A stretch of 64,000 bases of DNA, taken from Siderastrea siderea. Taxonomy: Eukaryota > Cnidaria > Anthozoa > Scleractinia > Rhizangiidae. The stretch covers positions 40,864,569-40,928,568 of the forward strand of contig OZ034975.1 in NCBI GenBank assembly GCA_964030785.1. Reading direction: 5' to 3'. The translations under genes and the position numbers were made by a program. The notes beneath the pieces are model-generated. The model made no database searches and was not told the DNA's origin. It worked only from the letters and a program-made list of their open reading frames with translations. Every line of letters starts with the position of its first letter. Within the stretch, counting starts at the first letter, position 1. Positions 55,791-64,000 of the stretch are shown here, piece after piece.

Positions 55791-58129
55791 TAAATTATCC
55801 GCAATCTGTTTACGCGGTTACTCTGGGGCTCTTTCAACAACAACAACAACAAGAAGCTTTATTTGCATGACTATAAGTACATACAGTATTGCAAAAGCGT
55901 AAAACTTAACTAAAGCGACACTTATAACAATCATAATCATGTAATAGGAAAAAAAAGCAATTATCATGCGTTACATTATTTTCATTCGATAGAAGATTAT
56001 TTCGTAAAGATAAGCATTTCAAAATGAACTTCATCAGTTGAGTATTTAACTAATAATTATCAGAGGTCATTAATTTTTTGGTGGGTTGCATATGAGGTAA
56101 TTGTGTTGTGTGTGTGTATTTGGTTCTCTATTTTTTTGTAAAATTCTTGTTCTTGGGGGAGAGGGTGGGGGAGAGGCTAATCAAAGGCATACTTATGTGG
56201 GTTTGTTGTATTTTCCACAAAGTTGACACAAAAAACCGCTGCTCAAACACACTTTACTAACAGAAAGCCGTTACTGCAGTGATTTAAAAAAAGTAGAAAC
56301 AAAAACAGAAAAACCGTGTCCCACCGTTCCCAAATCTTACATGGTTTATTAGCTCGTGCCCAAACAACTCAAGCCGCATGTAATATACGTAAGTAAAACA
56401 TGTTTTTTTGGGATCAGTTCACAACTGTATGTTTATTTAGTGTTTTAGATACATGAGTGCACGAGCGCGAAAAGCAAAAAAATGTTCTCATTCCCCCCAG
56501 ACAACCTCTCACTCCTTGTGTGCTCTCGTGAAAACCCCGTCTTACGCGTTGAAGAAGTCTTTTTGACAAAAAATGTTGATTAAAGTAGGGTGCTGGGGGT
56601 TTCGTTAAAATAGTTTTGGCCTTGTGAAATTCCACTAGCTACGTATACCCCTCCGCGGACATTGTGAATAGGGTCAGTTGTTATCTTCTTGCGATTTTCG
56701 TATTTCCCCTGCGAAGTAAATTCTTTTTCCTTAGGGAAGCAATGTTTTTTTTATGTCCTAAAGATTACTTAAAGATTACAGCATAAAGAATTACCGTCCT
56801 TAAATGTTTTAAGGTTTACTTGTTGTGGTCACGTGTATGATGTCATCAAAATTAAAGCAAGGAGATGTTTTGAAATGGGCCAAGGATGGTTAACTTTAGC
56901 TAAAAAAAAGAAACATTCGCTAGCGTTTGTCTTACTACGTGGAGGCAATCCGTGTCCTGAATGGTGAAAATGGTTCTTGTATTAAGTAGATATTAAGGGG
57001 CAAACTGTGTCACGTGACCCTTTTTATAAAATACCCCTTAAACTGTACATCGTAGTCAACCATTCCGGACAGATTCAAATTAAGGAGACCCATACAAACA
57101 CGTTGACATGTCAATTTGTGCCCATCATATGCCATCTCAGCGGCCCATTTTTAATTTTCTTTTCGCGTAAGTAAACAAAGATAAAAGGTCACGTGACGCA
57201 AATATTTGACACGTTATGTAAACGTTGGTTTAAGGTCATTAAGATTTATGCTGCTACCAAGTTGGGGACTGTTTTGGTATATTTCTTGAAAGTTATGACT
57301 GCTTTTAGATTTTATGCAAATGAGGGACTGAGCCATGCCTTAATACGCTTGAGTCAGGGATAGTCTACTCATTGAAAAACGAACAAGCGAGCTGACGAGC
57401 CCGAAATCGCCTCCGGCGTTCAAATGTGACTCGCGTGTGGAGCCGCTATTTTTAAAAACAACAGAGTTCTTCTGTCGAAGGCACTACCGTGTAATAGGTT
57501 GCCTGAACAAATATTAGCCCGAGAACGCAGTTTGAACATCAAATTTCCGAGGGTACTTATCACACATAGGGCCTGAAACAGAAGGACTCTATTTTGAGCG
57601 AAAATTGCCAAAAACGGTCACTATGCGCTGAAAGACGCCCGCTGAGGAAAGACACTATCACTTCACGTGTTCGATTTCGACCAATGACAGCAAGCCAAAA
57701 TTTAGTGTTGTGCTATAAATGTATTTATTAAAAACTGGACTAGGTATATTGGATTTCTAGCATTTTGATTGGCTGAACGGAGCTAGGCTATCAGGTCATA
57801 TACCCTCGTAGAATAATTGTTAAATATGGTATGCGCTAGTGTACGCTAGTGTACTAGAGCCAGCTCAAAAGTAGGCGGTTTGGCACGCGCGTCACGTTTC
57901 AACGCCGTTTTCGCGCGGGCTCCACACGCGCGTCACGTCAACCTCGTTCCCAGGAGTTTTTCCCTTTTTTAATCAAATAGAAAATAGGGGAAAAGCCCTG
58001 GGAACGAGTTCAACGCTAGAGGCAATTTCGCGCTTGCCGGCTCCCTTGTTCGTTTTCCTCGACTACCCGTGAGCGGAAAAAGAGAGTGCTCGAAGCCCAA
58101 AGAGTTGAAATTTGACGGACACTGATCAC
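55791..58129. other. Interval between the inverted arms
   Basis: No gene. At about 55837-55870 CAACAACAACAACAAGAAGC plus TTTATTTGC looks like the reverse of a LINE/SINE 3' tail. At 57940-58013 a small hairpin carries CTCGTTCCCAGG ends. Confidence 0.45.
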
Positions 58130-59090
58130 GCAGATAAAGAATCTTTTTTCCAAAAAACCATTTAAACAAATACGCGAGCATTCTTGTACAAGCATATTCG
58201 TGGCGCTCATAACATGGGCTGAATACGCCCTTTTTAATCCATATTGAACCTCTGGGGCTGAGGATTTTCCCTTGTGGGCAGCCACTTCTGTGGGATCGAA
58301 CACCGCGAGTAATTGCAGCGCCACCTAGTCCCAAACAAATACCGATGTCATAAGCACACTGTTATTTTTAATCGAGGCTCTTCTGTCTCAAAAATGCATG
58401 AAATAAATACGCCGATACACTCTAGGATTTGTAATGCCTAACAGTAAACCCCCTACTTGCGCGAGGGAGTAATAGCTGGGATTCACTGTGCACTGCAATG
58501 TCGTCGTTGATTGACAGATTTTACAATACACGATGCGACTATAGACATTTTTAGGGACGCAATATCAATGCATGAAAGCTTTTTTTCCATCAAAAGGTGA
58601 TTTTACAAAGTATTTCTGTAGAACTTTATGCTTTAATACACCTAAAAAAAGTATTACCTACAATATGCGATTACATCTATTGACTTTGCCCATGTCATGC
58701 GTCACGCAATCTTGTTCTTGTAACATATTCCGATACTGTTCCGGAATGTTACTTTAATCAGTTTGTTTGCGGCTAAGTGATGACAAATTTCGGGAAAACA
58801 ACGCTATCATATGTCCAGCAAGCTACAGCTAATACAGTACCAATCATAACGATGGAGTAGAGGATTATTTTAATCAGACAGAAAATGGAAAATTTTAAAA
58901 ACACGGTAAGATAAAGCTTAATGTTATGCATATGTTGCGGTTTCGAGTACTAAAACAAGCGGTGCGTGTATTGGTCGTAGTTCAAAAACAACACTTAACT
59001 TCAGCAGACACTATGTAAAATTATTCTGCAAGCCCCTTAAGTAAATTTGCGAAGGTTTATCCGGCATTTCTGGCAGTGAAAACGGAGTAG
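58130..59090. repeat. Right arm of a large inverted repeat
   Basis: Inverted copy of 54661-55790. It ends less than 500 bp from the 3' end of the viral-type polymerase gene. A truncated version of the hydrophobic open frame is on the minus strand with a frame break near its start. Confidence 0.7.
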
Positions 59091-59569
59091 TAATGTCGGC
59101 CCATATGGGTAATTTTCCCACGGTAATTTGCATACACACCCCCTGTTCTGATGTGTGATTGGTTATGGGGTTGCGCATAGTAACGCCACGGACCAGAAGG
59201 ATCGTGGGCTCAAGGGGAAGGGACCGGAAATGACGTCACCGGAACCGGAAGTGACGTCACTGTAAGTGACTAAAACCGGAAGTCACGTGTTTTGGGATGG
59301 GAAACCGCTGACCAGTCGGAAAAATGGATCGTGGGCTCAAGATGGGACAAAACCACGGAGAAACGCGGGCTCAAAGTCCAAAGTCCAATTTGAGCATCGG
59401 GGGTGGTCCCTGGACTCCAAAAAAAAATAAAAATAAATTAAAAAAAAAACGCCATGTTGGAAAAAAAAACTGAGTGTTACATGTCTAACAAAGAGTTCCA
59501 ATCCAGACGACCGCAGGGGGGTCCTTTACTGGCAAACTCAAAAGGCTCTTCCTACGTGGAATGACTGTC
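59091..59569. other. 3' flank of the polymerase gene with short repeats
   Basis: GGATCGTGGGCTCAAG occurs twice (59199-59214 and 59327-59342), with three ACCGGAAGT(G/C)ACGT blocks between them. TGACGTCAC occurs twice. A-rich tracts follow at 59418-59470. The virus-like element probably ends within or just left of this stretch, but no terminal repeat was identified. Confidence 0.45.
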
Positions 59570-62500
59570 TCATTGGTATCCGTACGGATAGGTGCGGAAA
59601 GTGAGGGGATCGACCACTCTCTTATCGTACACCAGTCGGTATTCTTTCTTTTGCGGATACGTGTACAGTTCATAGGTTTTAGGATTTCGCACGATGTGGT
59701 GGGTTTTGTAGACGGAGGTCTCACGCGGTTTCAGGAGTGGCTTTTGGATTTCCTCCAATACGTTCTGCTTCATGACATTGTAGTTTAACTGGGTTTTTCC
59801 CTCACTGTTGAGGCGAAAACCTCGGACTTTACACTCCACTTTGCCTTTCTTTGTGGTGTAACCATAATTCTTGGGACCACCCGACACGAATTCCAGAATG
59901 TAGTCTTTATCATCTAATTCACTCGTAAAATCGCCGAGGTAAGGACCCAAGTCTGGGTTGGGTTGTCCCTCGTCTGTGTAGTAGATGATGGAGTCTGTGT
60001 CGTAGTACAAGACCCGTTCTCCTAAGGGTTCCAAGGTCTCGTAGAGTTTGAGCCGGGCGTGACAGGTCGTGAAACAGGCGATGAAGATGTTGAGGTTGGG
60101 TGAGACGGGGATGTCTTCCTTTTGGTGCTGATAATGCACCTCCACTATTTGGTCGTTGATAATGGACACGTGACGTACATCCAAGCTATCGGTGTCCAAA
60201 AACCGATGAAAGGCTTGGGGGTCATCAAATTCTTGGACTTGGGTCTTGTTGAGTCGTTGTCCAAATTTACCCCACATCGAATTGAGCATCATTTTAGCCA
60301 GGGTACGCAACCCTGGATTCTTTTTGATCTTGTCGTACTCCAGTTGGATGCCCTCATGCTCGTAATAATTGTTGATGTAGGCCTGTCTTTGTTCTTCTGT
60401 TTTTACATCGGCGGGCCACCCACTGGCTTCCTGTTTGATTTTCAACCAAGTGTTGACATAGTCTTCGAAGAGTCCTTGACACGTTTCTTTAAAATGCCAG
60501 ACCTCATAGATGTACAGGACTTCGTACCCGAGCTCGACGGCTTTCTCTAATTCTGGTGTGCACCATGTACTTGTCAGGGCGCGTTCCTCGTCGGTGTGAG
60601 GGCAATGATATGATCTGTCTAGAAGGGGTTTGTCCATTTCTTCTTCCACACAACGGGCACAGAGAGGAAAGAGCAGTTTGCTGTCATGGCGGTAAGGCAG
60701 GACGGGATGGTACAGTTCACGTGGAGGGAGGACTTGACATTGGATCAACCCAAAGTACTGGTGGATGTCCGTGTGACCCAGATGTGTAATAAAGGTTGGA
60801 TGTCCTTTACGGTAGACAGAGGTTTTGTTGACCCAAGGGTACAAGGAGGTCACATCGATGTAATGGATCTTTTGGTTGGGGGTGACCTCATGGTACAGTT
60901 TCACCGCATTGGTACGTCCTCCACAGAAAGCGTCGCGTGCATTCAGGGGTTTTGTGCTTTGAAGGTTAGCTACAAACGTACGGATGTCAGGTGAGGTGTC
61001 TTTGAGACTGGCCCAATCGCATCCCCACATTTCCACCACGGTGTATCCTTGTTCTCTTAAATGTTCGGTCCTTCTTTGGGTGGCCTCGTAGACATCTTGC
61101 ATGGTGCGATCACAGTGGCGTCGATGTGTTTCGTGACGGTTGGGGAAACAGCGAGTACATCCATGCCAGAAACAACCGTGATATTCGTAGATAGTGTGGG
61201 TCGTGACATCGAAACCGTCCACATGGAGCTTGGTGCCAGGGATGCGATACTCGCCGGCATTTTTCGCATGTTGAATATGGGGGGCTTGGTGTTGTTGGCA
61301 CCAGGTTAACCATTCGATGGCCTCGTGGGATTGATTGACGTTATTCTTCTTCCAACCAAGGGTGGGTTCACTGGCAATACTGTTGGGGATCATCCGGTTC
61401 ATGCGTAAATCCATGTTGCAAGCAGAGGCAATGGTGATGTGGTCAAAGGGGTTGAACCCCGCTTGAGCTTCAAACAATCGTTTGAAAGTCAGACATCGTT
61501 GTTTCAAGAGACGTACATCGGATTTACAGTATTCCAGCAATTCTTTTTGGAAATCAAACACGACGTTATTGGCACGCTGCTCTTGATGCCATGTTTCCAG
61601 GGCTTGCTTGCCTTCGACAGACATGGTTTCAGGCATGTAGTAATCGAGGGCCGGGATGGGTCCCACGTACGTTTGGTTGCCCACGATATTGAACGTGTGT
61701 GGGAAGTAACCTTTTTTCACTTCCGTTAATCCAAAGGTTTTGGGAAAGGCGGACAAAGGCATCTGGAAGAAGCTGAGTGAATCGATGAAACGAATCCTGT
61801 CATGCTTGACTTCTAGTAGTTTACACCCGTTGCGGAGCTGCTGGACGATCCGGTTGTCACTATGGTATTGACGCACGACAAAGTACCCATCACATCCCTG
61901 GAAGTTATGGGCAAGGACATTGACTTGGCGGGTGTCGTTCAACGTGAGGGTATCCAACCATTCGAGAAAATCTCGGGTGCAATAGGGGCCTGGGAAACAC
62001 ATGGGTTGATCGTTGTCTTCGGTTTCGGCCACGAGGAGATTAGCAATGTGTTGTTCGTTGGGTTGCATGGCTTCAATATCAAAGAAGACATGCAAGGGTG
62101 GCAGGTCCTCCTCCTCCTCCTCTGGGGTGGTTTCTGGCTCCGTGGTTGCTGCCCCTCGTTTGGCGCGAGGCCCTCCTTGGTGTTTCCTCTTTCTTTTCTT
62201 CTTGTCTTGAGGCTTGGGGGCTCTTTGAATAAAACAAAGATGAGTTTCACCGTGCACGTACTCATGGCAAGACGGGCAGTCCACGAAGTAGCATTGGTGT
62301 CTGGCAATCTGTTGTAATCCAACGTCCAGTTTAAGACAGGTAGGACAGCGACGGCGACGAAAGCACACGGAGGACTCTAGGTTGGTCACGGGTTTGCCAG
62401 CGTGGTCCTTGACGAGATGTGCTTGGAAGCAAGCGTCTCCGAAAAAGTCGCGATGACATTGTTGGCAACGTTGAGTGGCTTTGAGATGTCGAGGGTAAGC

Positions 62501-63724
62501 ATGAAGAAAATCAGGGCACTCTTTTTGGCAACAGGCCCTGCAATGACCTTTTTGTTGGGTGCATCGATGTCGTCCCTCATCGTTATAGGGTTTCCAACAG
62601 TAGGCACAGACGTAACTGGACCCGAAAAACCCAGGCAAACGCGTAATGACGTCATAATGGCCTTGGCCGTGCAGTAGGATCAGTTGTTTGTGTTGTGGGT
62701 CTCCATAGGTGGTGATGTGAAACGACCGTTGAGCATCCACCAGGATGATCTGGTAGCCAGTCAGGGACGGGGCTTTACTGAAGGCCGTCAACGCCTCGTA
62801 GCTGCAAGGACCTGGAGGGACGCGAGCTTCTTCATGGAGCTGCAACGCGAGTTCCCTTTTAAGTTTCCCTCCTTTTCGAATCGATTCCCATTTCGGGTGT
62901 TGGTCCAGGCGAGTTTTGGCGACCACGAGGGCTCTGGAGCAACAGAGTTCATCTTCATTTTGAATTCTGATGATGCTTCGTTTCTGACTTGTTAATAGTT
63001 GCATGGTGGGGTGACCTGGTTTGCTACGACGCGGTTTGCCAGTTCCCTGAGGAGCATGTTGAACTTGAGTAATGGATAATTGAAAGGAGTCATCCATTTC
63101 AAATTGCTCGTTGCTGTTGAGGGCTTGCGCTAGACGGTGGAATAGGGCCTCCACACGCTCTCTGTCTTGACGCCATTCACCAGCACGTAATCCCCAGCCC
63201 TGAAAATTATTGTGCAGGCGATTGGAGGCGATGGTGAAGTAGAGGCGATCTTGATCGTGGAGCTCAGGCGTGGTGGCTAACACTTGATTCACCGCTCGAC
63301 GTAAAGCATCTTGTAGGGCTTCCGTGATGTTTTGACCTGGAATCAAGTTCCCCGTTTGGCGTAAACGGGTGTTGAAATGACGTTCATGAACACCCATACG
63401 CGTGCTCCGACGGTTGACATAATTGCCGATTTGAACCTCGAAGGCGCCCTCTGCACTGGCATCCAAGCCTCCACCAGTTTGTTGAAGGAGATTGGTTTGA
63501 AAGGCACGTTGCCGTTCGAAACGATCCAAGACCTCTTGACAGATGTCATCCTCGTCACGGCAAGCCATCTCTTCGCTGTCTCCCATCTCTTCAGGACATA
63601 ACAGGTTTGTCTCTTCTGGCTCTGAATCGGACATCTCTAGACCAAGCAATGGTAACAATTCTTGGCGGCCGAGACCGCTTGGCCCCGCCGCCTCCTCCTC
63701 CTCCTCCTCTTGGTGAGAGGACAT
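59570..63724 (-). CDS. Protein-primed-type family B DNA polymerase of a Polinton/Maverick- or adintovirus-like element
   Basis: Intact 1384-residue frame. Residues 5-11 are poly-Glu; 373-500 hold a run of Cys/His pairs (zinc-binding); 507-523 are a basic, NLS-like patch. Exonuclease motifs: FFDIEAM (547-553), AHNFQGCDGYF (605-615), YCKSD (732-736). Residues 828-905 form an insertion with VDGFD, YEYHGCFWHGC and a closing WGCDW that looks like a Vsr/PD-(D/E)xK nuclease fold. Palm motifs: DVTSLYP (957-963), KMMLNSMWGKFG (1144-1155), YYDTDS (1240-1245). All catalytic acids are present. It would replicate a linear element from a protein primer. No integrase, ATPase or capsid gene is in view; they would be expected beyond 64000. 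TATAAAA lies about 35 bp upstream of the ATG on the minus strand. Confidence 0.85.
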   Translation of the reverse strand: MSSHQEEEEEEAAGPSGLGRQELLPLLGLEMSDSEPEETNLLCPEEMGDSEEMACRDEDDICQEVLDRFERQRAFQTNLLQQTGGGLDASAEGAFEVQIGNYVNRRSTRMGVHERHFNTRLRQTGNLIPGQNITEALQDALRRAVNQVLATTPELHDQDRLYFTIASNRLHNNFQGWGLRAGEWRQDRERVEALFHRLAQALNSNEQFEMDDSFQLSITQVQHAPQGTGKPRRSKPGHPTMQLLTSQKRSIIRIQNEDELCCSRALVVAKTRLDQHPKWESIRKGGKLKRELALQLHEEARVPPGPCSYEALTAFSKAPSLTGYQIILVDAQRSFHITTYGDPQHKQLILLHGQGHYDVITRLPGFFGSSYVCAYCWKPYNDEGRHRCTQQKGHCRACCQKECPDFLHAYPRHLKATQRCQQCHRDFFGDACFQAHLVKDHAGKPVTNLESSVCFRRRRCPTCLKLDVGLQQIARHQCYFVDCPSCHEYVHGETHLCFIQRAPKPQDKKKRKRKHQGGPRAKRGAATTEPETTPEEEEEDLPPLHVFFDIEAMQPNEQHIANLLVAETEDNDQPMCFPGPYCTRDFLEWLDTLTLNDTRQVNVLAHNFQGCDGYFVVRQYHSDNRIVQQLRNGCKLLEVKHDRIRFIDSLSFFQMPLSAFPKTFGLTEVKKGYFPHTFNIVGNQTYVGPIPALDYYMPETMSVEGKQALETWHQEQRANNVVFDFQKELLEYCKSDVRLLKQRCLTFKRLFEAQAGFNPFDHITIASACNMDLRMNRMIPNSIASEPTLGWKKNNVNQSHEAIEWLTWCQQHQAPHIQHAKNAGEYRIPGTKLHVDGFDVTTHTIYEYHGCFWHGCTRCFPNRHETHRRHCDRTMQDVYEATQRRTEHLREQGYTVVEMWGCDWASLKDTSPDIRTFVANLQSTKPLNARDAFCGGRTNAVKLYHEVTPNQKIHYIDVTSLYPWVNKTSVYRKGHPTFITHLGHTDIHQYFGLIQCQVLPPRELYHPVLPYRHDSKLLFPLCARCVEEEMDKPLLDRSYHCPHTDEERALTSTWCTPELEKAVELGYEVLYIYEVWHFKETCQGLFEDYVNTWLKIKQEASGWPADVKTEEQRQAYINNYYEHEGIQLEYDKIKKNPGLRTLAKMMLNSMWGKFGQRLNKTQVQEFDDPQAFHRFLDTDSLDVRHVSIINDQIVEVHYQHQKEDIPVSPNLNIFIACFTTCHARLKLYETLEPLGERVLYYDTDSIIYYTDEGQPNPDLGPYLGDFTSELDDKDYILEFVSGGPKNYGYTTKKGKVECKVRGFRLNSEGKTQLNYNVMKQNVLEEIQKPLLKPRETSVYKTHHIVRNPKTYELYTYPQKKEYRLVYDKRVVDPLTFRTYPYGYQ

Positions 63725-63967
63725 GATCAGATGAACTTGGTGGTGATCGGTGTTCGTTTTTTATAGAGAAAAAAGGTCCCGTGGGAGAATGGGGTGAACC
63801 AATCACCAAACAGGACACAGGGTGCCCTAGAGAGGGGGTGCCCTAGGGAGGGGTGGGAAGGGGTGGGGGGACCCCCCTCCCCCCTCTCTAGTTGGGGTCC
63901 ATGGGGCATGACGGGAACGAATGAGAGACTATAAAACAGATCGACCCTCGAGGTGAGTCATCCCAAG
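63725..63967. promoter_or_regulatory. Compact divergent promoter between polymerase and a rightward gene
   Basis: A minus-strand TATA (CTCTATAAAAAAC, about 63754-63766) serves the polymerase. A plus-strand TATA (CTATAAAAC, 63929-63937) serves the gene at 63968. Between them is a C/G-rich stretch with GGTGCCCTAG(A/G)GAGGGG repeats and a GGGGGGACCCCCC palindrome. Both TATA boxes stand 30-40 bp from an ATG, as in compact viral genomes. Confidence 0.6.
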
Positions 63968-64000
63968 ATGGACTCTGTTCATGAGAAGCTGCTCGAAGCA
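63968..64000 (+). CDS. Start of a gene running off the window
   Basis: ATG at 63968, 31 bp after a TATAAAA box, opens a frame (MDSVHEKLLEA) that is still open at the window edge. Too short to identify; position and orientation suggest another gene of the same element. Confidence 0.4.
   Translation, partial: MDSVHEKLLEA

Noticed and set aside
60122..63601. Plus-strand open frames of 70-150 codons across the polymerase
   Set aside because: They are antisense shadows of a GC-balanced long gene and have no independent motif.

Overview
The window is eukaryotic DNA with multi-exon genes, canonical GT-AG introns, tRNA-derived SINEs and many miniature transposons. The receptor architecture (Ig-Ig-Ig-SEA-TM-tyrosine kinase) and the repeat content suggest a cnidarian, most likely an anthozoan such as a stony coral. 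That assignment is an inference from protein and repeat style; no database search was possible.

Two paralogous receptor tyrosine kinase genes lie head to tail on the + strand. Receptor A has 18 exons that I could place between 4965 and 29924, and its signal-peptide exon is not visible. Receptor B has 17 placed exons between 35673 and 52080, including the signal-peptide exon, and its last two exons are not found in the window. The exon phases agree across every junction, and many exon lengths are identical between the genes (267, 59, 19, 43, 111, 191, 123, 71, 41, 97 nt). Both encode three Ig-like domains, a SEA domain with a GSLIV motif, one membrane helix, a 19-nt juxtamembrane microexon and a kinase with catalytic residues intact. 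Both have Tyr in place of Pro in the APE motif.

The most unusual structure is a 9.3-kb imperfect palindrome (about 7166-16487) inside the SEA-region intron of receptor A. Each arm carries two small CCHC zinc-finger genes behind a shared TATA module, tRNA genes for initiator Met, Trp and Ala plus tRNA-like sequences, and a large GTGCTCATTT minisatellite. The arms meet at a roughly 95-bp unique centre. It looks like the joined long inverted repeats of a viral or Maverick-like element.

At the right edge (59570-63724, minus) is an intact 1384-codon protein-primed-type family B DNA polymerase of Polinton/Maverick or adintovirus character. It has a zinc-rich N-terminal region and an endonuclease-like insertion before the palm. 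It shares a divergent TATA promoter region with a gene that runs off the window.

The rest is dominated by transposon traces. These include two Mutator-like elements with 9-bp target duplications (one holding a RecQ-like helicase fragment), Harbinger, Penelope (GIY-YIG) and LINE relics, three TTAA-flanked piggyBac-like MITEs, a retroposon with a 13-bp duplication splitting a proline-repeat gene, several fold-back elements, and a pair of inverted arms at 54.66-55.79 / 58.13-59.09 kb.
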